A DNA stretch of 64,000 nt from Aureimonas pseudogalii. GTDB taxonomy: Bacteria; Pseudomonadota; Alphaproteobacteria; Rhizobiales; Rhizobiaceae. The stretch lies in contig NZ_JACIEK010000004.1 of assembly GCF_014196835.1 (NCBI RefSeq), forward strand, positions 124,001 through 188,000, written 5' to 3'. Positions 26,033-35,991 of this stretch are shown here, piece by piece. Each line of letters opens with the position of its first letter. The first letter of the stretch is position 1. The notes beneath the pieces were generated by a model that saw only the letters and a list, made by a program, of their open reading frames with translations, had not been told where the DNA came from and did not search any database. The translations under genes were made by a program, and so were the position numbers.

Positions 26033-26796
26033 TCCGCCTGTCCGCCAATCTCGGTTTCCTCTGGGCCGATCGGCCCTTGCCCGACGCCATCCACGCCGCG
26101 AAGGCCGCCGGTTTCGAGGCGGTGGAATGCCACTGGCCCTACGGCGAAGATGCCGCCGCCGTGGCGCGCGCGCTTCGCGACACCGGCCTGCCGATGCTCG
26201 GCCTCAACACCGCCAAGGGGCGACCCGGCGAATTCGGCCTCTCTGCGCTGCCGGGCCGCAAGAGCGAGGCGAGGGACGCCATCGAGCAGGCTTTCGACTA
26301 CGGCGCCGCGATCGGCGCCGGGGCCGTCCACGTCATGGCGGGTGTGCCCGGCAAGGCGCCCGGCGCGATGGCGATCTTTCACGACAATCTGATCGCCGCG
26401 TGCGATCTCGCGGCCCGCCATGCAATGACGGTGCTGATCGAGCCGCTGAACGCGCGCGACGTGCCCGGCTACCTCCACGTGACGGTCGAGGCGGCGGCGG
26501 CGATCGTGCGCGCCGTCGCGCGGCCCGAACTGAAGATCATGTTCGACTGCTACCACCAGCAGATCATGGGCGGCGATCTGCTGCGCCGGTTCGAGGCGCA
26601 TCTCGGCGCGATCGGCCACGTCCAGTTCGCGTCCGTGCCGTGGCGCCGCGAGCCCGACGAGGGGGAGGTGGCCTACGACCGGCTTCTGCCCCTCCTGCGC
26701 GAGGCCGGCTGGACCGGCTTCTTCGGCGCCGAATACAAGCCGCGCGGCGAAACCGACTTGGGGTTGGGCTGGATCGAGGACTTCCGCCGCCGTTGA
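26029..26796 (+). CDS. otnI: 2-oxo-tetronate isomerase (hydroxypyruvate isomerase family)
   Basis: A 255-residue xylose-isomerase-like TIM barrel. Metal and catalytic motifs include EPLNARDVPGYLH, MFDCYHQQIMGGDL, GHVQFASVP and GAEYKPRGET near the C terminus. OtnI interconverts 2-oxo- and 3-oxo-tetronate, the step between the dehydrogenases (DenD, LtnD) and OtnK. Hydroxypyruvate isomerase is the close alternative, but the context favours OtnI. Its ATG overlaps the otnC stop. It is the last gene of the first transcriptional segment; a 163-base gap with a candidate operator follows. Confidence 0.87.
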   Translation: MIRLSANLGFLWADRPLPDAIHAAKAAGFEAVECHWPYGEDAAAVARALRDTGLPMLGLNTAKGRPGEFGLSALPGRKSEARDAIEQAFDYGAAIGAGAVHVMAGVPGKAPGAMAIFHDNLIAACDLAARHAMTVLIEPLNARDVPGYLHVTVEAAAAIVRAVARPELKIMFDCYHQQIMGGDLLRRFEAHLGAIGHVQFASVPWRREPDEGEVAYDRLLPLLREAGWTGFFGAEYKPRGETDLGLGWIEDFRRR

Positions 26797-26825
26797 TCTC
26801 GACGTGCGACGCGAGCGTTGGCAAG

Positions 26826-26846
26826 CTGGTCTGCGTGCTGTACCAA
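26826..26846 (+). promoter_or_regulatory. Candidate GntR operator 2, overlapping the predicted ltnD promoter
   Basis: CTGGTCTGCG-T-GCTGTACCAA shares CTGGTCTGC and the TGGT-N11-ACCA core with operator 1. It is less symmetric than that site. It overlaps a weak promoter, TTGGCA (26818-26823) and TACCAA (26841-26846) 17 bases apart, so binding here would block RNA polymerase. A separate perfect 12-base palindrome CTTCGATCGAAG lies at 26876-26887. Confidence 0.45.
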
Positions 26847-26959
26847 TTTTCCGATATGTCCCGAACGGGGCGATTCTTCGATCGAAGCCGCGCAGACGGC
26901 ACGAAGAGGCGGGCGCAAACCCGCGAGCGTTCGACGAGATGTCCGCAAGGGGAGGAACG

Positions 26960-27895
26960 ATGGCAGCCAGCGCCGTCGCCGATCGATCGGGAGGGGTGGC
27001 CGTGCTCGGGCTCGGCTCGATGGGCCATGGCATGGCGACGTCGATGATGCGCGCCGGGCTTTCCGTGGTCGGCTTCGATCCGTATCCGGCGTCCCTGCAG
27101 CGTTTCGTGAGCGATGGTGGCCGAGCGGCGCTCGATGCCGAGACCGCGGCGCGGGACGCGAACGCGGTGGTCAGCGTGGTGGTGAACGCTTCGCAGACGG
27201 AAGCGCTGCTGTTCGGTGCGGGCGGGGTGGCCGAGGCCATGCCGGAAGGCGCCGTCTTCGTCTCCTGCGCCACGATGGATCCCGAGATCGTGCGGCACCT
27301 CTCGGCCCGGCTCGAAGCCGCCGGCCGGCATTATCTCGACGCGCCGATGAGCGGGGGTCCCGTGAAGGCCGCCTCCGGCGAACTGACGGTGATGGCCTCC
27401 GGCTCGAAGGCCGCCTTCGCCGCCGCACGGCCGGTTCTCGATGCGATCGCGGCGAAGGTCTACGAGCTCGGTGACGCGCCCGGCGCGGGCGCGGCCTTCA
27501 AGATGATCAACCAGCTGCTCGCCGGCGTCCACATCGCCGCGGCCTGCGAGGCCATCGCCTTCGCCGCCAGGCAGGGTCTCGATCTTCGACAGGTCTACGA
27601 CGTGATCACCGCATCCGCCGGAAACAGCTGGATGTTCGAGAACCGCATTCCCCACGTACTCGACGGCGATTATGCGCCGAAGAGCGCGGTCGAGATCTTC
27701 GTCAAGGACCTCGGCATCGTGCAGGACATGGCGCGGGCGCAGCGCTTTCCCGTGCCCGTCTCGGCCGCCGCGCTGCAGATGTTCCTCGCCGCGTCCGGCG
27801 CCGGCATGGGGCATGACGACGACGCCTCGCTCGCGCGCCTTTACGCCCAGCTTTCCGGCGCCGTTCTTCCCGAGCCCGTGTCCCCGTCCGCTTGA
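26960..27895 (+). CDS. ltnD: L-threonate 2-dehydrogenase (beta-hydroxyacid dehydrogenase family)
   Basis: A 311-residue member of the 3-hydroxyisobutyrate dehydrogenase family. It has the NAD-binding [15 protein letters not shown], the substrate-site [19 protein letters not shown] and the catalytic lysine segment [15 protein letters not shown]. In otn clusters this family member is LtnD, which oxidises L-threonate to 2-oxo-L-threonate. Start choice: ATG at 26960 after GGGGAGGAA; the open frame begins 52 codons earlier but crosses the promoter. Another 2-hydroxyacid substrate, such as an erythronate isomer, is possible. Confidence 0.8.
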   Translation: MAASAVADRSGGVAVLGLGSMGHGMATSMMRAGLSVVGFDPYPASLQRFVSDGGRAALDAETAARDANAVVSVVVNASQTEALLFGAGGVAEAMPEGAVFVSCATMDPEIVRHLSARLEAAGRHYLDAPMSGGPVKAASGELTVMASGSKAAFAAARPVLDAIAAKVYELGDAPGAGAAFKMINQLLAGVHIAAACEAIAFAARQGLDLRQVYDVITASAGNSWMFENRIPHVLDGDYAPKSAVEIFVKDLGIVQDMARAQRFPVPVSAAALQMFLAASGAGMGHDDDASLARLYAQLSGAVLPEPVSPSA

Positions 27896-27912
27896 AGGAT
27901 TTTCCGTTTCCG

Positions 27913-28683
27913 ATGTCGAATTCCGCCGCTTCCCCATCTCCGCGATACGCGCTCGTCACCGGCGGTGGCACGGGTATCGGCAAGGCGATCGCCTGCTCGC
28001 TGCTCGGTGCCGGCTGGACGGTGGCGATCACCGGTCGGCGGGCGGCCGTGCTGGCGGACGCTGCCGCTGAGCTCGGCGCGCTCGGGCGCATCGAGGTGGT
28101 GGAGGCCGACATCGGCGATCCCGCGTCGGTCGGTCGCCTGTTCGCCGAGGTCGAGCGTCGGTTCGGGCGGCTCGATCTTCTCGTCAACAATGCCGGCTCG
28201 AACGTCCCGCCGATCCCGCTGGAGGACGTCTCGTTCGAACAATGGTCCGGTGTCGTCGCCGCCAATCTCACCGGCGCCTTCCTCTGCACGCAAGGCGCCT
28301 TCCGGTTGATGAAGCGGCAGTCGCCGCGAGGCGGGCGCATCGTCAACAACGGCTCGATCTCGGCGACGACGCCGCGGCCGAACTCGGCGCCCTACACGGC
28401 GACGAAGCACGCCATTGCCGGGCTCACCAAGTCCACCGCCCTCGACGGTCGTCCGTTCGACATCGCCTGCGGCCAGATCGACATCGGCAACGCCGCCAGC
28501 GACATGACCGCCGCCATGTCCTCGGGCGTGCTGCAGGCCAATGGCGAGCTGCACCCCGAGCCGACGATGGACGTCGCGCTGGTGGGCGAGGCGGTCGTGC
28601 ACATGGCGGGGCTGCCGCCCGAAGCCAACGTTCTGACCATGACGATCATGGCGACCAAGATGCCCTTCGTCGGACGCGGCTAG
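27913..28683 (+). CDS. SDR-family dehydrogenase of unknown substrate
   Basis: A 256-residue classical short-chain dehydrogenase. The coenzyme motif is [12 protein letters not shown], the central motif NNAGSN, the catalytic serine lies in NGSISATTP and the tyrosine-lysine pair in [10 protein letters not shown]. It lies 17 bases after ltnD and before the ABC transporter genes, so a role in the same pathway is likely, perhaps oxidation of a precursor sugar or of another tetronate stereoisomer. No known otn pathway step requires it. A TTG start at 27892 overlapping the ltnD stop is possible but less likely. Confidence 0.85.
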   Translation: MSNSAASPSPRYALVTGGGTGIGKAIACSLLGAGWTVAITGRRAAVLADAAAELGALGRIEVVEADIGDPASVGRLFAEVERRFGRLDLLVNNAGSNVPPIPLEDVSFEQWSGVVAANLTGAFLCTQGAFRLMKRQSPRGGRIVNNGSISATTPRPNSAPYTATKHAIAGLTKSTALDGRPFDIACGQIDIGNAASDMTAAMSSGVLQANGELHPEPTMDVALVGEAVVHMAGLPPEANVLTMTIMATKMPFVGRG

Positions 28684-28762
28684 CCGCCGCGACCGTCGAC
28701 CCGGCCGAGACGAGGCGCAAAGCCCACCGGTCTATTCCAGTTCAACGGGAGGAATCCTCAGC

Positions 28763-29821
<1,059 letters not shown>

Positions 29822-29938
29822 CCGCCTCCTGCCGGCGGCAGCGCCGGCGGGCACCACGAGGCGGGCCCCGAATGCCCGCCCGAGACGGACGCAGTCTATC
29901 GGCCTTCGGGTCAAGCGGTCTTCTGGGAGGAAACCATC

Positions 29939-31258
29939 ATGATCAACCGTCGCAATCTTCTAGCCGGTTCGGCCGGTCTCATCGCCGCCGGCGCGCTCGG
30001 CGGGCCGTTCGCGCCCGGCCGCGCCTTCGCGCAAAGCGCCGCCGCGCCCACCTTCACGCCCGAGGCCGGCGCCTCGCTGCGCCTGCTGCGCTGGGTGCCT
30101 TTCGTGCCGGCCGAGGAGGAGGCTTTCCTCGCCAACACCAAGAAGTTCACCGACGCCACCGGCGTCGCGGTGCGCATCGACAAGGAAAGCTGGGAGGACG
30201 TGCGCCCGAAGGCCGCCGTCGCCGCGAATGTCGGCTCCGGCCCCGACATGGTGATGAGCTGGTTCGACGATCCGCAGCAGTACCCGGACAAGCTGGTCGA
30301 CGTCACCGACCTCGGCACCTCGATCGGCGCGGCCAACGGCGGCTGGTATCCCGGCCTCGAAGCCTACGCCAAACGCGACGACAAGTTCATCGCCCTGCCG
30401 CTCTGCGCCATCGGCAATGCCGTGGTCTATCGCGACAGCCACGTGAAGGCCGCCGGCTTCTCGGAGTTCCCGAAGGACACTGCAGGCTTCCTCGATCTCT
30501 GCAAGGCGATGCAGGCCAAGGGCACGCCGGCCGGCTTCCCGCACGGCAAGGCGGTGGGCGACGGCAACAACTACGCGCATTGGCTGCTCTGGAGCCATGG
30601 CGGCCAGATGGTCGACGAGAGCGGCAGGGTGGTGCTGAACAGCTCTGAGACGCTGGCGGCCGTGAAATACGCGCAGGAACTCTACAAGACCTTCATCCCC
30701 GGCACCGAGAGCTGGCAGGACGTCAACAACAACCGCGCCTTCATCGCCGGCCAGGTGTCGCTGACGGCCAACGGCGTGTCGGTCTACTACGCCGCCAAGA
30801 AGGACCCGGCGCTCGCCGAGATGGCGGCCGACATGCGCTCGACCAACTTCCCCGTCGGCCCGGTCGGCCAGCCCATCGAACTGCACCAGACCTCGACCAT
30901 CTCGATCTTCCGGCACACGAAATTCCCCGAGGCTGCCAAGGCTTACCTGCAGTTCCTCTACCAACCCGACAACATGAACGCCTGGATCCAGGGCGCCAGC
31001 GCCTATTGCTGCCAGCCTCTGCGGGCCTTCGAGAACAACCCGGTCTGGACCTCGAACCCGATCCATGCGGCCTACGCCAAGGCCTCCTCGACGCTGCGGC
31101 CCAACGGCTATGCCGGTCCTCTCGGCGCGGCGTCCGCCGGCACGATGGCCGACTACGTGCTCGTCGACATGTTCGCTGAGGCTGTGACAGGACAGTCGAC
31201 CCCGGAAGACGCCATCGCCAACGCCGAGCGTCGCGCCAACCGGTACTACCGGGTCTAG
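29939..31258 (+). CDS. Extracellular solute-binding protein, family 1 (sugar type)
   Basis: A 439-residue periplasmic binding protein with a Tat-like signal peptide: twin arginines in INRRNLLAGSAGLIAAGALG and cleavage near AFA-QS. The body has the family 1 pattern, for example WVPFVPAEEEAFLANTKKFTD, a DMVMSWFDDPQQYPDKLVDV segment, and NNNRAFIAGQVSLTANG. It captures the imported solute. Given the catabolic genes upstream, a tetronate, its lactone or a glycoside of it is plausible, but CUT1 proteins more often bind oligosaccharides or polyols. GGGAGGAAA precedes the ATG. Confidence 0.92.
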   Translation: MINRRNLLAGSAGLIAAGALGGPFAPGRAFAQSAAAPTFTPEAGASLRLLRWVPFVPAEEEAFLANTKKFTDATGVAVRIDKESWEDVRPKAAVAANVGSGPDMVMSWFDDPQQYPDKLVDVTDLGTSIGAANGGWYPGLEAYAKRDDKFIALPLCAIGNAVVYRDSHVKAAGFSEFPKDTAGFLDLCKAMQAKGTPAGFPHGKAVGDGNNYAHWLLWSHGGQMVDESGRVVLNSSETLAAVKYAQELYKTFIPGTESWQDVNNNRAFIAGQVSLTANGVSVYYAAKKDPALAEMAADMRSTNFPVGPVGQPIELHQTSTISIFRHTKFPEAAKAYLQFLYQPDNMNAWIQGASAYCCQPLRAFENNPVWTSNPIHAAYAKASSTLRPNGYAGPLGAASAGTMADYVLVDMFAEAVTGQSTPEDAIANAERRANRYYRV

Positions 31259-31422
31259 CAGCACCGCCGAAGATCAGCCGCCGTCTCGCGCATGCGGGAT
31301 GGTGGCCGAGGGCCGGATGAAGCCGGGAGACCGGCCATCCTCGACCGCGTCGCTGCCCTTCATGATGGGCGGCGGCGCGGCCTTGCAGCACCATGCACAC
31401 CCGAGGCGGAGGATCTTATTCC

Positions 31423-32370
31423 ATGTCCAGCACCACGATACGCAGGGGGAGCGCGCCGCCTCGCGCGTCCTTCTTCGAGCGCCTGTCACAGAGCCGAAAC
31501 GGGCTCGGCTTCCTGTTCATGCTGCCGGCGGCGATCTTCCTTCTCTGCTTCCTCACCTACCCGCTGGGGCTCGGCGTCTGGCTCGGCTTCACCGACGCCA
31601 AGATCGGCCGCTCCGGCATCTTCATCGGGCTGGAGAACTACGAGTACCTGATGCGCGACCGAGTGTTCTGGATGTCGGTCTTCAACACCGTCTTCTACAC
31701 CGCCATCGCCTCGATCCTGAAGTTCGGGCTGGGGCTCTGGCTCGCGGTGATCCTCAACGAGAACCTGCCGTGCAAGTCGCTGTTCCGGGCCATTATTCTC
31801 TTGCCGTGGGTCGTGCCGACCGTGCTCTCGGCGCTCGCCTTCTGGTGGATCTACGACGCGCAGTTCTCGGTGATCTCCTACGTGCTGATGAAGTGGGGCT
31901 GGATCTCGGCGCCGATCAACTTCCTCGGCGACCCCTGGAACGCGCGCCTCTCGGTGATCGCCGCCAATGTCTGGCGCGGCATCCCCTTCGTCGCGATCTC
32001 GCTGCTGGCGGGCTTGCAGACCGTGCCGGCCTCGCTGCACGAGGCGGCGGCGCTCGACGGCGCCACCTCGTGGCAGCGCTTCCGGCGCATCACCCTGCCG
32101 CTGCTGACGCCGATCATCGCCGTCGTCATGACCTTCTCGGTGCTGTTCACCTTCACCGACTTTCAGCTGATCTACGTGCTGACGAAGGGTGGGCCGGTGA
32201 ACGCGACGCACCTGATGGCGACGCTCTCCTTCCAGCGCGGCATTCCCGGCGGCGCGCTCGGCGAGGGCGCGGCCATCGCGGTTGCGATGGTGCCCTTCCT
32301 GCTCGCCGCCATCCTATTCAGCTTCTTCGGTCTGCAGCGCCGCAAATGGCAGCAGGGCGGCTCGGATTGA
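31423..32370 (+). CDS. CUT1 sugar ABC transporter permease, MalF type
   Basis: A 315-residue permease with about six membrane helices (GLGFLFMLPAAIFLLCFLTYPL is preceded by a short cytoplasmic arm). The EAA loop EAAALDGATSWQRFRRITLP, which contacts the ATPase, is clear. I start at MSSTTIRR (31423), with GGAGG about ten bases upstream; a longer start at 31393 is possible. The 164-base gap after the binding-protein gene contains a GGCCGG/CCGGCC stem at 31311-31336, perhaps limiting permease expression relative to the binding protein. Confidence 0.92.
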   Translation: MSSTTIRRGSAPPRASFFERLSQSRNGLGFLFMLPAAIFLLCFLTYPLGLGVWLGFTDAKIGRSGIFIGLENYEYLMRDRVFWMSVFNTVFYTAIASILKFGLGLWLAVILNENLPCKSLFRAIILLPWVVPTVLSALAFWWIYDAQFSVISYVLMKWGWISAPINFLGDPWNARLSVIAANVWRGIPFVAISLLAGLQTVPASLHEAAALDGATSWQRFRRITLPLLTPIIAVVMTFSVLFTFTDFQLIYVLTKGGPVNATHLMATLSFQRGIPGGALGEGAAIAVAMVPFLLAAILFSFFGLQRRKWQQGGSD

Positions 32371-32380
32371 GGAAACAGCC

Positions 32381-33277
32381 ATGACCGTTCAGACCGCCGA
32401 ACCCGCCATCATGTCCGACGACATCGTCGGCATGTCCCAGCACGACACGATGGCGCGCAAGATCCTGGTGATCTACCTGCCGCTCGCCGTGTTCCTCTTC
32501 GTGCTGCTGTTCCCGTTCTACTGGATGGCGATCACCGCCATCAAACCGAACGACCAGTTGACCAACTACGCCGCGCACAGTCCGTTCTGGGTGGTGGGGC
32601 CGACTCTCGACCACATCAAGTATCTCTTGTTCGAGACCTCCTATCCCGGCTGGCTGTGGAACACGATCGTCGTCTCCACCTGCTCGACCGTGATCGCGCT
32701 GGCGGCGTCCGTCTTCGCCGCCTACGCGATCGAGCGCATCCGCTTCACGGGGGCGCGGGTGACGGGCCTCCTCGTCTTCCTCGCCTACCTGATCCCGCCC
32801 TCGATCCTCTTCATCCCGCTCGCCTTCATCGTCTTCCAGGTCGGCATGTTCGATTCGAAGCTGGCGCTGATCCTGACCTATCCGACCTTCCTCATCCCGT
32901 TCTGCACCTGGCTGCTGATGGGCTATTTCCGCTCGATCCCGTTCGAACTCGAGGAGTCGGCGCTGGTGGACGGCGCGACGCGCTGGCAGATTCTGACGAA
33001 GATCGTGCTGCCTCTGGCGGTGCCCGGCCTGATTTCGGCCGGTATCTTCGCCTTCACGCTGGCCTGGAACGAGTTCATCTACGCGCTCACCTTCATCCAG
33101 TCGTCGGAGAACAAGACGGTGCCGGTGGGTGTCCTCACCGAACTGGTGCGCGGCGACGTCTACGAGTGGGGATCGCTGATGGCCGGCGCGCTGCTCGGCT
33201 CGCTGCCGGTGGTGATCCTCTATTCCTTCTTCGTCGACTACTACGTCTCGTCGATGACGGGTGCGGTGAAGGAATAG
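32381..33277 (+). CDS. CUT1 sugar ABC transporter permease, MalG type
   Basis: A 298-residue second permease. It opens with a hydrophilic arm, then VIYLPLAVFLFVLLFPFYWM, and has the EAA loop EESALVDGATRWQILTKIVLP and the C-terminal GALLGSLPVVILYSFFVDYY typical of MalG-like subunits. It pairs with the preceding MalF-type permease, 10 bases upstream. GAGGAAA precedes the ATG. It is the last gene of the cluster; a bidirectional terminator follows. Confidence 0.92.
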   Translation: MTVQTAEPAIMSDDIVGMSQHDTMARKILVIYLPLAVFLFVLLFPFYWMAITAIKPNDQLTNYAAHSPFWVVGPTLDHIKYLLFETSYPGWLWNTIVVSTCSTVIALAASVFAAYAIERIRFTGARVTGLLVFLAYLIPPSILFIPLAFIVFQVGMFDSKLALILTYPTFLIPFCTWLLMGYFRSIPFELEESALVDGATRWQILTKIVLPLAVPGLISAGIFAFTLAWNEFIYALTFIQSSENKTVPVGVLTELVRGDVYEWGSLMAGALLGSLPVVILYSFFVDYYVSSMTGAVKE

Positions 33278-33296
33278 CGCCGGAAGCGCCGAACGG

Positions 33297-33327
33297 AAAA
33301 AGGCCGGCCCCGCTGGGGACCGGCCTT
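33297..33327. terminator. Bidirectional terminator between the transporter operon and the MRJP-like gene
   Basis: AGGCCGG...CCGGCCT with an inner CCCC/GGGG pair forms a long stem. It is flanked by five A on one side and TTTGT on the other. On the minus strand the tail is TTTTT, so termination should be stronger for the MRJP-like gene. Confidence 0.8.
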
Positions 33328-33350
33328 TGTCGTCTTCGCAGGGCGCCCCG

Positions 33351-34511
33351 TCAGTTGACGGGCTTGGCCTTCGGCTCGAAGGTGATCCGCCAGAGCTCGG
33401 TCGGCAGGGCCGCCGGCGCGCCGGGCTTGAAGTAGGCGGAGTCCTGAATGTGCGAGGTCGTGACGTAGATCGCGCCGTCCGGCCCTTCGCCGAACGTGTC
33501 GGGCCAGCGCAGGCGCGCGTCCTTCACGAGGATGGTCGGCTCGCCGGTGGGCCCGGCTTCGAGGTCGCGGATCTTCACCGCATCCTCCTCCACCGCGCTC
33601 ACATACATGTGCCCGCTCTCGCGCCCGATGAGGAGCCCGTCGGAGACACCGTTCTCGCTGAAGCGCTCGACCTTCGACGACACGTCCTCACCGTTCAGCC
33701 CAGCCGTCACCAACGTCTCGGTCGGAATGCGATAGAGCGTGCGACCCTTGATGGCCTGCCAGTAGAGCTGCGTCGCGTCCTTCGACAGCGCGATGCCGTC
33801 CGCCGAGAACTCGACGCCGCGCCCGTCCGGGCGACGCACCGGCTGACCGTCGGCGGTGACGACGACGCCCTTTTCGACCTGCGTCGAGGGGTGCCCGTCG
33901 AGCACGCGGCGTGCCTTGCCGCTTTCGAGATCCACCACGAGCAGCGCGCCCTTCGCGCCGGAATCGGTGATGAAGGCATGACGCCCGTCGGCCGAGAAGC
34001 GCACGTCGTTGAGATAGGAGCCCTGCGGCGCGGCGGTCTCGTCGAAGGCGATGGTCTGCGCCACCGCGTTGGTCTTCAGATCGATGCGCACGAGCTTGGG
34101 GCCTTGGGGCACGATGAAGGCCTGGGCCGGCGCAGCGGGATCGAGCACCCACAGATTGCCGCGCCCGTCCGCCACGACGCTCTGGACGCAGACGAAATGG
34201 TCGCCTGGGCTCATCTCGTCCTTGCGGGCGTTGCGCCACGCGTTCCACTCGGCATTCGGATAGGGCGTGATCGAGCCGTCCTTCGCGACCTCCGCGACCG
34301 ACACGGGAGCATCCTCGGTCCAGCGCGGAAAGTTGACGAAGACGCGCCCGTCCTCGGCGACGGTGACGCCGGTCACCTGATGCGGGAAGGTGGCGACCTG
34401 TTCGAGCTTGGCACCGGGCGCGGCGGAGGATTGGGCGAGAGCGGCTTGCGGAAGCGCGAGGGCGGCGGCGCCGGCCAGAAGCAGGGCGGCGAGGGGAACT
34501 GTGACGGTCAT
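33351..34511 (-). CDS. Secreted MRJP/Yellow-family beta-propeller protein
   Basis: A 386-residue protein with a signal peptide (MTVTVPLAALLLAGAAALAL, cleavage near ALA-QS). The pattern VTGVTVAEDGRVFVNFPRW, YPNAEWNAW, NLWVLDPAAP, KLVRIDL and LNDVRFSADGRHAFITDSG is that of the major royal jelly protein/Yellow family, six-bladed propellers related to SMP-30 lactonases. Bacterial members are uncharacterised. It converges on the sugar transporter operon. A periplasmic lactonase feeding that operon is an attractive but unproven idea. Confidence 0.82.
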   Translation of the reverse strand: MTVTVPLAALLLAGAAALALPQAALAQSSAAPGAKLEQVATFPHQVTGVTVAEDGRVFVNFPRWTEDAPVSVAEVAKDGSITPYPNAEWNAWRNARKDEMSPGDHFVCVQSVVADGRGNLWVLDPAAPAQAFIVPQGPKLVRIDLKTNAVAQTIAFDETAAPQGSYLNDVRFSADGRHAFITDSGAKGALLVVDLESGKARRVLDGHPSTQVEKGVVVTADGQPVRRPDGRGVEFSADGIALSKDATQLYWQAIKGRTLYRIPTETLVTAGLNGEDVSSKVERFSENGVSDGLLIGRESGHMYVSAVEEDAVKIRDLEAGPTGEPTILVKDARLRWPDTFGEGPDGAIYVTTSHIQDSAYFKPGAPAALPTELWRITFEPKAKPVN

Positions 34512-34560
34512 GAACTTTAGTCCTGAAAGGTGTCCGGTGGGGATGGCGAGTGTGACGGGC

Positions 34561-34866
34561 TCAGGGGCCGACGGCCGGTGAACCTGGTTCGGCGCCATGC
34601 TCGTCGAGCGAGGCGTCCTCGCCGCCGCCGACCGCCTCGACGCCCCATTCGTCACGCGCCTGCGACGACGTGCGGGTGAGGCGAACCACGTCGTCTTCCA
34701 CCGCTGCGATCATGTCGCGATGCAGGAAATGGTGCTCGCCGCCGGCCGCGGGATCGGAGCGCGAGAGCTTGATGCGATCGCCTTCGACGGCGTGTACGGT
34801 GCCGACATGCCCATCGTCGGATCCGCGGACGTCCATGCCGTCGCGGACGGAATTCAAATCGGCCAT
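34561..34866 (-). CDS. DUF2171 domain protein
   Basis: A 101-residue hydrophilic protein. Residues 8-65 (VRDGMDVRGSDDGHVGTVHAV, then DRIKLSRSDP and HHFLHRDMIAAVEDDVVRL) form a small beta-rich domain seen in DUF2171 proteins and related to PRC barrels. The tail from residue 70 is acidic and low in complexity. No function is known; such proteins are often stress-induced in rhizobia and relatives. It lies 49 bases upstream of the MRJP-like gene on the same strand, without a visible link. Confidence 0.75.
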   Translation of the reverse strand: MADLNSVRDGMDVRGSDDGHVGTVHAVEGDRIKLSRSDPAAGGEHHFLHRDMIAAVEDDVVRLTRTSSQARDEWGVEAVGGGEDASLDEHGAEPGSPAVGP

Positions 34867-35040
34867 GATGGCGCTCCCAGTGTGCGGACGCCGGAAGAGG
34901 GCCAAGCGTCGCGACCTCCGGCATGGAGGCTTCCCGCGACCAACTGCCGATGTCGAAGCCGCGTTCCCCGGCAGGGTCAGGCCATTGCGAAGGCGGGAAA
35001 CGACATCGGAAGCGCGGAACGATAGGGTCGCCGAATCGAT

Positions 35041-35074
35041 GAAGGGAAGGCGCCCGGCCGGCCGCCCTCCCTTC
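35041..35074 (-). terminator. Long hairpin downstream of the transglutaminase-like gene
   Basis: GAAGGGAAGGCG and CGCCCTCCCTTC pair with one mismatch around a ten-base loop, just past the stop of the gene at 35121. No T tract follows on either strand, so termination is uncertain. The rest of 34867-35120 shows nothing I can assign. Confidence 0.4.
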
Positions 35075-35120
35075 GCTACGCCGATTGCGTCGCCGGCCCG
35101 AGGGCGGGCAGGCTTTCCCG

Positions 35121-35930
35121 TCAGTCGATGAGTTCGTAGGAGACGACGTCGAACTGGACGAGATGGGCGGTGCCGAAATTGGTCGAGAGCGCGACGTCCG
35201 TCGCGTCGCGGCCCGTCGCCATCAGCACGCGGCCGACGCGGGGGAAGTTGTGCCGGGCGTCGCAGGTGTACCAGTTGCCGCCGAGATAGACTTGGAACCA
35301 GGCGCTGAAATCCATCGGGCCCGGCACCGGTGGAATGCGGATGTCGCCGAGATAGCCGGTGCAGTAGCGCGCGGGCACGTTCATGCAGCGGCAGAGCGTT
35401 ACGGCCAGATGCGCGAAGTCTCGGCAGACGCCGGTGCGATCGTTGTAGCCGCCGAAGGCGGAGCGGGTGGAGTCGGCGTTTTGGTAGTTGAAGGTGATGT
35501 GGTTGTGCACGAAGTCGCAGATCGCCTGCACGCGGCCCCAGCCCGGCGCCGTATGGCCGAACATCGACCAGGCGAAGCTCGCCAGCTTGTCGGTGTCGCA
35601 GTAGCGGCTGCCGAGGAGGTAGACGAGCACCTCGTCGGGCAGGTCCTGCACTTCGTGCTGCACCGCGTCCCAGGCGACGACATCCGGTTGGCCGCTGTCG
35701 TAGATGTCGAACGAGGTGGAGACGTGGGTGACGCCGGGAGGCGCCACGATACGCGTGCAGACGTTGCCGAACCCGTCGACATACTCGCGCGCGTTCACCG
35801 GCTGGTCGAACGAGATCACCTGCTCGGTCAACAGATCGCCCCGCCGGGAGGGATGGATGTTGAGGGCGAGGAGCATCGGCGTCGGCTGATAGCACTCGTA
35901 GCCCAGGGTGAAGCCCGCGCGAATTTTCAT
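35121..35930 (-). CDS. Transglutaminase-like protein 1
   Basis: A 269-residue protein with an N-terminal beta domain (MKIRAGFTLGYECYQPTPML) and a transglutaminase core. The cysteine is in RTGVCRDFAHLAVTLCR and the acid-site region is WYTCDARHNFPRVGRVLMA. The usual catalytic histidine (HAW) is replaced by serine in MDFSAWFQVYLGG, which I recall as a variant of this subfamily. Its activity is therefore uncertain; peptidase-like functions are common in the superfamily. It lies 61 bases downstream of a second transglutaminase-like gene on the same strand. Confidence 0.85.
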   Translation of the reverse strand: MKIRAGFTLGYECYQPTPMLLALNIHPSRRGDLLTEQVISFDQPVNAREYVDGFGNVCTRIVAPPGVTHVSTSFDIYDSGQPDVVAWDAVQHEVQDLPDEVLVYLLGSRYCDTDKLASFAWSMFGHTAPGWGRVQAICDFVHNHITFNYQNADSTRSAFGGYNDRTGVCRDFAHLAVTLCRCMNVPARYCTGYLGDIRIPPVPGPMDFSAWFQVYLGGNWYTCDARHNFPRVGRVLMATGRDATDVALSTNFGTAHLVQFDVVSYELID

Positions 35931-35991
35931 CGAATCTCCTAGTCCGTTCGAGGCGTCGAACACGCAGGTGCCGATGGGCACGAGAGGGGGG

